DNA from: Methylococcaceae bacterium
GTDB taxonomy: Bacteria > Pseudomonadota > Gammaproteobacteria > Methylococcales > Methylomonadaceae
Assembly (NCBI GenBank): GCA_947506075.1
Contig: CANNNN010000003.1
Location: 1 to 30,577, forward strand
Reading direction: 5' to 3'
Length of the DNA stretch: 30,577 nt
A model generated the notes under the pieces. It did no database searches and was not told the DNA's origin. It worked only from the letters and a program-made list of their open reading frames with translations. Made by a program: the position numbers and the translations under genes. This document shows, in pieces, positions 24,059 through 30,577 of the stretch (its first letter is position 1; the number at the start of each line of letters is the position of its first letter).

Positions 24059-25564
24059 TTATTTGGGCTCAAACGTCATAAAATAACCGCAATGATCAGA
24101 AACCCGTCCATAATCTTGCTCGGTAAATATAACTTTCGCCGAGCTGACCTGCAGCTCACTGGTTTTATTCAAAAAAACATAATCTATACGATAATCCTCG
24201 CTCAAATAATCCTTCCAGTGGGGATCGTTAACCCTGAAAATTTTATCAAACACGCCCTGCGAATTGGCCGCCAAATACTGGTCGTCATATTGCAGGGCTT
24301 CGACCACCAGATGATAACCTATTGACCCGGCGGCGATGTTAAAATCTCCGCACAATAGGGTGGCGTTGACCTGGGCCGACTCTTCGGTCTTTGCCCATTC
24401 ACACAATCGTGTAAACTGCCCGGCGAACCCGTCTTCCCACCAACTTAAATGCGCAGAAAATACATTAACCAGTCCCATGCCCGGCACCTTGATCTGGGCC
24501 ATGACCACTTTTCTGGAGTTGATGCTGAACGCATCATGGCTGTCCGACACATATCTGCCTCCCTGTTTGACGAAAGGATATTTGCTTAAAATAGCAACGC
24601 CTTCGCGATACTTGTCAAAACCCAGATGCGCCCAATCGGTATGGATATGATAAGGCCGAATCAGCCGATCATTAATTATTTTGGCGGAATTAGACGCCCA
24701 GTCCCCGGCCCCGTCATTCCAAAGCTCAGCCACTTCCTGTAGACAAACGACATCAGCATCCAGCTCATTAATCGCCTTGGCTATTTGGGAGAACTTGTAA
24801 TTCTGCTCATCTTCCTGGTAACAATGCAGATTAAGGATCATGACCTTAAGCGGCTCACGGCTAAGCGAGTAATTTTTACCGTTGTTATTATCCCAAAAAA
24901 TCTGGCCGTTGCGTTCAACACAGAGAGTATATTGCACTCGAAAAGCCTGACCAAGCCTAAGCCAGCCTTTCCATATCGCCGTTCCGTAATGATTAGGATT
25001 TCTGGCATTACTGAACGCGACCTTATCCCAATAGTTCCTTTTAAAATGACACGGCGTTTTACGCGTATGCTGCCAGTTATCGGTCGTCCAGCAAACCGTC
25101 ACCTTGTCGTCGTCATGCAGATGATCGATGGCTACCGTGATCGGAAGGAATTTTTGATGCTGATCCAGCTGATCCGCAAAGCCGATATTTAATACAGGAA
25201 CAGGCGCAAGCACCCTAATCCCGGAATCGGCTTGACTGAAATAATTCGCGCCGTGTTCGTTATCCCAGTATTCGCCATCCGAAGCCTGATAGCGCAAGCC
25301 GAACTGGATATTGCCGGGCAGCGATTGCTTAGTGGAAGGCTTTAAGGTTGCCTGAGCCTGCCAATATTCCTGATTATCTTCGAGCTTACTGTGAAAGCTT
25401 GCAGGCAAGGTTTGCCAAACGCCGTCTTCACCCGACCAGACCACATCGATCCGCTTGTCATAACTGACGTTTTCGACCCGCATAAAAAAACGCAGGGTCT
25501 GCTGAACGCCTGCTTTTTTCCGGGTCATCACATTTTCAACATACAGCAGCTGGATCTTGTCCAT
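24059..25564 (-). CDS. Tandem CBM21 glycogen-binding domains fused to an EEP phosphoesterase
   Basis: A 501-residue fusion. Two CBM21-type domains come first: residues about 5-115 (RVENVSYDKRIDVVW, then EYWDNEHGANY at 98-108) and about 125-240 (VCWTTDNW at 157-164, then IFWDNNNGKNY at 222-232). The WDNxxGxNY motif is the hallmark of glycogen-targeting subunits of protein phosphatase 1. An endonuclease/exonuclease/phosphatase domain fills 241-501 with CLQEV (metal Glu277), SAHLSWW (His372), CGDFN (Asp407, Asn409), RIDYVFL (Asp461) and SDH (Asp490, His491), so the active site looks complete. No signal peptide is present; the protein is expected at cytoplasmic glycogen. The substrate is unknown: DNA, a phospholipid head group or glucan phosphate are all possible. 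It precedes the PLD-family gene. Confidence 0.87.
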   Translation of the reverse strand: MDKIQLLYVENVMTRKKAGVQQTLRFFMRVENVSYDKRIDVVWSGEDGVWQTLPASFHSKLEDNQEYWQAQATLKPSTKQSLPGNIQFGLRYQASDGEYWDNEHGANYFSQADSGIRVLAPVPVLNIGFADQLDQHQKFLPITVAIDHLHDDDKVTVCWTTDNWQHTRKTPCHFKRNYWDKVAFSNARNPNHYGTAIWKGWLRLGQAFRVQYTLCVERNGQIFWDNNNGKNYSLSREPLKVMILNLHCYQEDEQNYKFSQIAKAINELDADVVCLQEVAELWNDGAGDWASNSAKIINDRLIRPYHIHTDWAHLGFDKYREGVAILSKYPFVKQGGRYVSDSHDAFSINSRKVVMAQIKVPGMGLVNVFSAHLSWWEDGFAGQFTRLCEWAKTEESAQVNATLLCGDFNIAAGSIGYHLVVEALQYDDQYLAANSQGVFDKIFRVNDPHWKDYLSEDYRIDYVFLNKTSELQVSSAKVIFTEQDYGRVSDHCGYFMTFEPK

Positions 25565-25654
25565 TACTTAGTCCCGTAATTGCTGTCCTGAAACAGGATA
25601 GAAGTAAATAATGCTTGCCGAGGCTTGCAACCCCAACCGGCTCCGCTTGTCGTG

Positions 25655-25672
25655 AAAAAACTGCTGTTTTTT
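25655..25672 (-). terminator. Weak hairpin with T-run after the GH57 gene
   Basis: Read on the minus strand, AAAAAAC and GTTTTTT flank the loop AGCA directly at the GH57 stop codon. The stem is nearly all A-T, so it is weak; it might lower expression of the EEP and PLD genes downstream rather than end transcription. Confidence 0.25.
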
Positions 25673-27281
25673 AACGTGAAGGATTGTAATCACTAAAATC
25701 AATGTCCGGAAAAATATTATCCATGATCTCCAGCGCCGTCAAGTAACGCTCGTTGATCCGGTTCTTGCGAAAACTGTCATGCAAATAATTAAATCTGGCC
25801 AGGTGATCGGTAATGCGCTTGTTCGCATAGTCGATGGTTGTGCCCGATTTCAGGATAAACGGCCAATCCGAGGCCTGGGCGAGTAAAATCGATCGGGCAG
25901 CCTGATTCAAAGCCCGCGTCTGTAAAGGAGTCAGCGTTAATCTTTGAACATCCTGCGCCAGCTTTTCCATCTCTTGCTCAGCCTTGTGCAGTAAAGGGTA
26001 AATCCAATCATTTTTTTCATTAATCCAGTAACTGGAATAGCCCTGATCCCCCCAGGTCGATGCGGCCAGCGTGGCCACCTGCGGCGCGCCCTGCTGCCTT
26101 AAATACTCGCCGCAATGGGTCAGCTGAACGCCCTGGGTATTTTCACTCGCCAGTCTCAACACACACTCCAGCCAGTGCGTGCCTTCAAACCACCAGTGGC
26201 CGAACAATTCAGCATCATAAGGCGCAACAATGATCGGTGGTGCGTCCATCGTGGCACTGAGCCGTTCTATTTGACCTTGGCGTTTGCTGATAAAATCCCT
26301 GGCATGCATAAGCGCCTTAGCCCGTGCCCGTCTTGGATTATAAATGTCCTTGGGCTGGTCACCGCCGGTCACGCGATGGTATTTAATGCCGGTATTAATC
26401 CGGGTTAAGCCATCGAGAATATAAGGCGCGATATAATCCAAGTCCCGCTCAAATCCGATGTCGCTATAGTATTCGCGGTAGTCAAAATCCCCCGGATAAC
26501 CTTCCTCAGCACTCCAGACCTGCCGCGATGACTCGGGGTCACGCGCAAACGCCGCAACCCCGTTGCTGCATGCTATAGGCGCATAAACGCCATACCGGGG
26601 CTTAGCACTGGCATCCAATATTCCGTGACTCTCAACAAAAAAATACTTAATGCCGGCATCGGCCAGTGCCGTCTCAAGTCCGGGATAATAACCGCATTCA
26701 GGCAACCAGAAACCGGTCGGTGCGCTGCCTATTGCCGCCTTGAATGTTGCAACCCCGGTATTGATCTGGTTGCGGACTGCGGTTTCGCTGACATTCAGCA
26801 GCGGCAAGAAACCGTGGGTCGCAGCCGTCGTTATCAACTCAAGCTTACCGCTCGCCTGGTGTTTTTTGAAAGCCGCTAGCAAATTGCCCCGGTAGCGTTC
26901 TCGATAAGTGGCTATGCTCGTCCGGAAAAAGCGGCGGTAAAGCCTTGCTAATTTTTGATACTCCGGCTGCTTTTGGGTTCTGATGATTTCCTTTTCGGCC
27001 AACTCCAGACGACTTTGCAGATATTTCAGATAACGGGCTTGTAATAAGTCATCGCTCAACATCGATATCAGTGTCGGCGACAAGGACAGCGTCAAGCGGT
27101 AATCGACGTTATCCTCCTGTAAGCGGTCGAGTACGCGGATCAGCGGCAAATAACATTCTGTCATCGCTTCGAACAGCCAGTTCTCTTCAAAAAAACTGTC
27201 ATGCTCAGGATGCCGCACATAGGGAAGGTGCGCGTGAAGAATAATGCTCAGCAAGCCTTGCTGTGGCAAGTTATTTGCCAT
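25671..27281 (-). CDS. GH57 glycoside hydrolase, probable 1,4-alpha-glucan branching enzyme
   Basis: A 536-residue cytoplasmic GH57 enzyme, the length of known GH57 branching enzymes. The five conserved regions are visible: HAHLPY (16-21), KLELITTAATHGFLPLL (146-162), GFWLPECGYYPGLE (190-203, nucleophile Glu195), APYDAELFGHWWFEG (353-367, acid Asp356) and TWGDQGYSSYWINEKNDW (409-426). A helical C-terminal domain with LLAQASDWPF completes it. It would cut alpha-1,4 glucan and form alpha-1,6 branches. Its start overlaps the stop of the DUF4912-like gene by 11 bases, implying coupled translation. An amylase role is less likely given the length and tryptophan-rich region 5. Confidence 0.88.
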   Translation of the reverse strand: MANNLPQQGLLSIILHAHLPYVRHPEHDSFFEENWLFEAMTECYLPLIRVLDRLQEDNVDYRLTLSLSPTLISMLSDDLLQARYLKYLQSRLELAEKEIIRTQKQPEYQKLARLYRRFFRTSIATYRERYRGNLLAAFKKHQASGKLELITTAATHGFLPLLNVSETAVRNQINTGVATFKAAIGSAPTGFWLPECGYYPGLETALADAGIKYFFVESHGILDASAKPRYGVYAPIACSNGVAAFARDPESSRQVWSAEEGYPGDFDYREYYSDIGFERDLDYIAPYILDGLTRINTGIKYHRVTGGDQPKDIYNPRRARAKALMHARDFISKRQGQIERLSATMDAPPIIVAPYDAELFGHWWFEGTHWLECVLRLASENTQGVQLTHCGEYLRQQGAPQVATLAASTWGDQGYSSYWINEKNDWIYPLLHKAEQEMEKLAQDVQRLTLTPLQTRALNQAARSILLAQASDWPFILKSGTTIDYANKRITDHLARFNYLHDSFRKNRINERYLTALEIMDNIFPDIDFSDYNPSR

Positions 27282-27900
27282 TAAGCCTAGTCCCCAGACC
27301 TGATGCGTTTTTGCTCAGGCCGTTGATAGCGGAGTGTTCTTGACCTTGATGCCACACGGTCCGTCCATGAGGGGCATGAATAATATTCGAATGCGCAAAT
27401 TCGATAAAGCTGTCATCCACACAATATTTGCCAATCGCGGCCGAATAGACCGTTTCATCTACAGGACTGGGCAGGGATACTTGTTGCGAAGCCTTGGGAC
27501 TATCAACGGCAACGTCGAACCAGGATGCGGCTTTACGGGCAGCACTCGGTTCGTCAGTTTGCGAATAAATTCGTAAGGTGAGTTGCTCTCTGTAATCGTG
27601 CTCAGGCGCAGACATCACGCTGTTTTCTCTAAGGTTCCAATAAACATGGAGGTGTCCTGGGTCAACTGGCAACAGCATTAATTCCGGCGTATTTTGAGAC
27701 GCTTGCGGTGCAAAATTGCGCCGAATTTCCTCACCAATGTCCAACAACTCTCTAGGCGTAAGCCTGATTTTTCGGACCAGCGGAGGCATCTGGTTTGAAA
27801 AACAGGGTGTGAAATTCCGACTGATTTCCTGACTGATTTCCAGCATTTGTTCCGCCGATAGATTAATGTTGGAATTGTACCCTGAATGCAAAAACGTCAT
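27271..27900 (-). CDS. DUF4912-like protein with a duplicated helical motif
   Basis: A 209-residue protein. The central part (about residues 73-180) has the DUF4912 look: ELMLLPVDPGHLHVYWNL then strands TLRIYSQ, ASWFDVAVD and ETVYSAAIGKYC. Before it, a 19-residue unit occurs twice: LSAEQMLEISQEISRNFTP (14-32) and LTPRELLDIGEEIRRNFAP (47-65), nine positions identical, each likely a helix ending in RNF-P. The fold suggests a carbohydrate- or ligand-binding beta-sandwich, and such genes often neighbour GH57 enzymes. I chose the ATG at 27900 (AAGG six bases upstream) rather than the GTG one codon before. It overlaps the GH57 start by 11 bases, so the two products may work together. Confidence 0.75.
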   Translation of the reverse strand: MTFLHSGYNSNINLSAEQMLEISQEISRNFTPCFSNQMPPLVRKIRLTPRELLDIGEEIRRNFAPQASQNTPELMLLPVDPGHLHVYWNLRENSVMSAPEHDYREQLTLRIYSQTDEPSAARKAASWFDVAVDSPKASQQVSLPSPVDETVYSAAIGKYCVDDSFIEFAHSNIIHAPHGRTVWHQGQEHSAINGLSKNASGLGTRLNGK

Positions 27901-28081
27901 CACCAGCCTTAATCGTTGCGATTACCTTATCTAAGATTCTTCTATACACGTCTAAATGTAGTCCTGTTTTCTTCCGTGATCTTGACAAATACGACGGTGA
28001 TAAAAGGCTAACCAAGTATACGTAGTAAACCTCGCAGGGTCTAGTATAGAAAGCCATAGGCTAGCCGACACCGCAAGACGT

Positions 28082-28384
28082 CTAATGTCTGTTTCTGCTG
28101 CGCTGGGGTTTAATTCTGATTACGGGCGGCAGCTCTGGTTCGTCGTCATCGCCATAACCCGATAAAAGCATCTGTGTATTAGCCCAGGACTTGAACCCGG
28201 TACCAACAACAATAATAAGCACCGATGTCAAAATAGCAGCAGGAACCAGGGCATGGGTCCAATCAATGGTCGGGATAAAATAAATCAGAAGATACGCTAT
28301 GACAATACACAGACCCACTGATGCCAGCGCAATTAGAAATAAAATAAATAAAATACATGTGATAAAAAAGATTATTTGGAACAT
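28082..28384 (-). CDS. Unknown small membrane protein between glgX and the DUF4912-like gene
   Basis: A 100-residue protein with two long hydrophobic stretches, about residues 3-37 (probably one long or two short spans, with TCILFILFLIALASVG) and 45-62 (ALVPAAILTSVLIIVVG). The C-terminal tail is acidic then basic (GDDDEPELPP, then RIKPQRSRNRH) and probably cytoplasmic. I recognise no family. It lies 69 bases after glgX and 181 bases before the DUF4912-like gene on the same strand. Its ribosome binding site is weak, and any link to glycogen is by position only. Confidence 0.6.
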   Translation of the reverse strand: MFQIIFFITCILFILFLIALASVGLCIVIAYLLIYFIPTIDWTHALVPAAILTSVLIIVVGTGFKSWANTQMLLSGYGDDDEPELPPVIRIKPQRSRNRH

Positions 28385-28453
28385 AAATAAAGTCTACAAA
28401 GCAATAGTGGAATCAAAGATAATTGGTTCATTAAAACCTTGCCATCTTTATCT

Positions 28454-30544
28454 TCAAACAGGCCCGTTCTCAAAAACCACCACAGACCGCGTACTGACCG
28501 GATAAAGTTTTTCGCGTACCGGTTTTTGCTGTTCCGGCGGAACAATATCCTGCGGTGCCTGCAACGAGGTATCCAAAGCCAGACACCAGGGACGATCGGC
28601 GATAACCGGCAGTTCGACAATAACTTGATGATCCGACATATTCATGACCACATGCAGGTCGGGTTCGTCAACGTCAGTGCCTGCCAGCGTAAAAGCCAGT
28701 ACCTTCGCGTCGCGGTCATCCCACAAGGCCTTATTCAGTTCAAGACCATGCCATTGAATTTCGGCAATGCTCCTGCCCTCGACGGGTTTTCCGGTCAAAA
28801 ATCGTCTCCGCATGATCGCCGGGTGTCTTTTACGCAAGGCTATCATTAGCTGCACAAAGCGCAGCATATCGGCATTTTTATCCACGCCATTCCAGTCTAT
28901 CCAGGACAATTCGTTATCCTGGCAGTAACAGTTATTATTGCCTTGTTGGCTGTTTAATAATTCATCGCCGGCAAGCAACATCGGAACGCCCTGACTAAGC
29001 AGCAGCAACGCGTAGACATTTCTTACCTGTCTTCTGCGAAACGCCAGCAAGTTTGGATAGTCAGTTTCTCCCTCAACGCCATAATTAAAGCTTAAATTAT
29101 TATTACAGCCATCCCGACTATCTTCACCATTAGCCTCATTATGTTTTTCGTTGTAACTGAACAAGTCATAAAGGGTAAATCCGTCATGACAGGTGACAAA
29201 ATTAATGCTGTTAATAGGCAGTCGACCGGTATATCCATAAAGGTCGCTGCTGCCGCAGAGGCGGGTTGCCAGCTCGTTGACCAAACCCTTATCGCCGCGC
29301 ACAAAACGCCGAATCACATCCCGGTATCTGCCGTTCCATTCAGCCCAGCGATAACCGGGAAAACTGCCAACCTGATAAAGTCCAGTCGCATCCCAGGCCT
29401 CGGCAATCAGCTTGGTTTTGGATAATTGCTCCGAAAGCTCGATACCCCACAGCACCGGCGGATCTTGCAGTACTTCGCCGTTCTCCCCTCGGGCTAAGGC
29501 GCTGGCCAGATCGAAGCGAAAACCATCGACATGCATTTCCCTGACCCAATACTCCAGACAGCTGATAATGAAGTTGGACACTAACGGATGGTTCGCGTTT
29601 ACCGTGTTGCCGCAGCCGGTGTAGTCATGAAGTATACTTTTGTCATGCTTATCATGATGATAAAAAATATCATCACCTATGCCCCTGAAATTAATGATTG
29701 GCCCATCTGAGCCAGCCTCAGCCGTATGGTTAAATACCACATCCATAATCACGCCGATGTTTGCCTGGTGCATTGCTTTAACCAGATCGCGAAATTCCTG
29801 GACATGCGTGCCCTGCTCCGGAGTGACGCAGTAACCTGGATGCGGACTGAAAAAACTGTGCGTACTGTAACCCCAGTAATTTTTAAGTCCCAGATCGGCG
29901 GTGTACTGGGGCACATCCTGTTCGTCAAAAGCCATGACCGGCAACAGTTCAACGTGCGTAATACCGAGTTGTTGCAAATACGGAATTTTCTCAATCAAGC
30001 CGGAAAAAGTACCCGGATGCTTCACTTTTGATGAGGGGTGCTTTGTAAAACCGCCTACATGCAACTCGTAAACAATGGCTTTTTCACTGCGAATGCGCAA
30101 CGGCTCATCGCCTTCCCAATCATAACGATCATTTACGACAACGCAGCGCATCGCAGTAAGGCTGTTGTCGCCCGGCTTGCAGGCGGCTTTTCGACTCCAT
30201 TTTTTATCACTGACCGCATAAGCCCAGGGGTCGACCAGCTGTTTAGCCTTATCAAAATGCAAGCCCGTTTCACGAATTTGATTAGGTCCGTCCATCCGCC
30301 ACGCATACCAGGTGCCGACCGGTAACCCGGTCACATAAACGTGCCAGGAAAAAAAAGTGCGGTTAACTTCTTTCTGCAGCACGATGATTTGAAAGGGGTC
30401 AATGCAATCTGATGTTCTAAAGAGCAACAATTCCACCTGCGTCGCATGTCGACTGAAAATGGAAAAATTAACGCCCTTATTCTTGGCCTTGGCACCGGAA
30501 GGGTAAGGATTTCCTGGCTGTAAAAGATATTCTTTTTTCTGCAT
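28454..30544 (-). CDS. glgX: Glycogen debranching enzyme GlgX (isoamylase type, GH13)
   Basis: A 696-residue enzyme, near the usual GlgX/TreX length, that hydrolyses alpha-1,6 branches of limit dextrin in the cytoplasm. An N-terminal CBM48-like domain (NKGVNFSIFSRHATQVELLLF, from residue 22) precedes the GH13 barrel. Active-site motifs are DVVFNHTAE (268-276), VDGFRFDLAS with nucleophile Asp345, LIAEAWDA with acid Glu382, and NFVTCHDGFTLYD with Asp454. NNNCYCQDNELSWIDW is also typical of this family. The C-terminal beta domain is complete. It is the first gene of the cluster in transcription order, and its promoter should lie partly beyond the right edge; only 33 bases upstream are visible. 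Confidence 0.96.
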   Translation of the reverse strand: MQKKEYLLQPGNPYPSGAKAKNKGVNFSIFSRHATQVELLLFRTSDCIDPFQIIVLQKEVNRTFFSWHVYVTGLPVGTWYAWRMDGPNQIRETGLHFDKAKQLVDPWAYAVSDKKWSRKAACKPGDNSLTAMRCVVVNDRYDWEGDEPLRIRSEKAIVYELHVGGFTKHPSSKVKHPGTFSGLIEKIPYLQQLGITHVELLPVMAFDEQDVPQYTADLGLKNYWGYSTHSFFSPHPGYCVTPEQGTHVQEFRDLVKAMHQANIGVIMDVVFNHTAEAGSDGPIINFRGIGDDIFYHHDKHDKSILHDYTGCGNTVNANHPLVSNFIISCLEYWVREMHVDGFRFDLASALARGENGEVLQDPPVLWGIELSEQLSKTKLIAEAWDATGLYQVGSFPGYRWAEWNGRYRDVIRRFVRGDKGLVNELATRLCGSSDLYGYTGRLPINSINFVTCHDGFTLYDLFSYNEKHNEANGEDSRDGCNNNLSFNYGVEGETDYPNLLAFRRRQVRNVYALLLLSQGVPMLLAGDELLNSQQGNNNCYCQDNELSWIDWNGVDKNADMLRFVQLMIALRKRHPAIMRRRFLTGKPVEGRSIAEIQWHGLELNKALWDDRDAKVLAFTLAGTDVDEPDLHVVMNMSDHQVIVELPVIADRPWCLALDTSLQAPQDIVPPEQQKPVREKLYPVSTRSVVVFENGPV

Positions 30545-30577
30545 GTTCTTGATCCCGCGCTTTATAATTACAAAGCA

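Noticed and set aside
27863..28057. 64-residue minus-strand frame overlapping the start of the DUF4912-like gene
   Set aside because: It overlaps a better supported gene in another frame, has no good ribosome binding site and shows no recognisable fold.

Overview
The window looks like chromosomal DNA of a gammaproteobacterium, most likely a methanotroph of the Methylococcales. The supporting signs are a GnnA-GnnB-LpxB lipid A block, a Leptospira-type citramalate synthase beside leuCD, a PEP synthase, and a GH57/GlgX glycogen cluster. The taxonomic call is inference from gene content; no rRNA or tRNA gene was seen.

Layout. (1) 1-2942, plus strand: the 3' end of leuC, then leuD, a small hicBA toxin-antitoxin pair, and a full-length (R)-citramalate synthase. 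LeuCD also isomerises citramalate, so the block serves both leucine and isoleucine synthesis. (2) 3004-6507, minus strand: gnnA, gnnB and lpxB, which together point to a lipid A built on 2,3-diamino-glucose. Both intergenic gaps carry a related hairpin repeat. (3) 6738-11728: an HDOD-GAF-GGDEF c-di-GMP protein converging on a small unknown membrane-anchored protein, then phosphoenolpyruvate synthase. (4) 11729-14928: a gene-poor, AT-rich stretch with a perfect 22-bp hairpin, a possible pair of overlapping micro-ORFs, a PepSY-like exported protein, a small lipoprotein and unknown small proteins. (5) 14967-22325: a ParB-like protein and a YegD-like Hsp70 ATPase (minus strand), divergent across about 400 bp with a facing pair of DnaA-box-like sites from a YhaO/YhaN (Mre11/Rad50-like) pair that ends in a clear intrinsic terminator. 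(6) 22419-30544, minus strand: a carbohydrate cluster in transcription order glgX, small membrane protein, DUF4912-like protein, GH57 branching-type enzyme, a protein with two tandem CBM21 glycogen-binding domains fused to an endonuclease/exonuclease/phosphatase (EEP) domain, and a two-HKD phospholipase-D-family protein.

The most interesting part is region 6. Two phosphoester-cleaving enzymes, one carrying two glycogen-binding modules, follow genes for glycogen branching and debranching. I propose as a hypothesis that they act on phosphorylated or phosphodiester-bearing glycogen, or on something else held at the glycogen granule, in loose analogy to CBM-phosphatase fusions such as laforin. 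The gnnAB-lpxB block is the best-supported functional inference.
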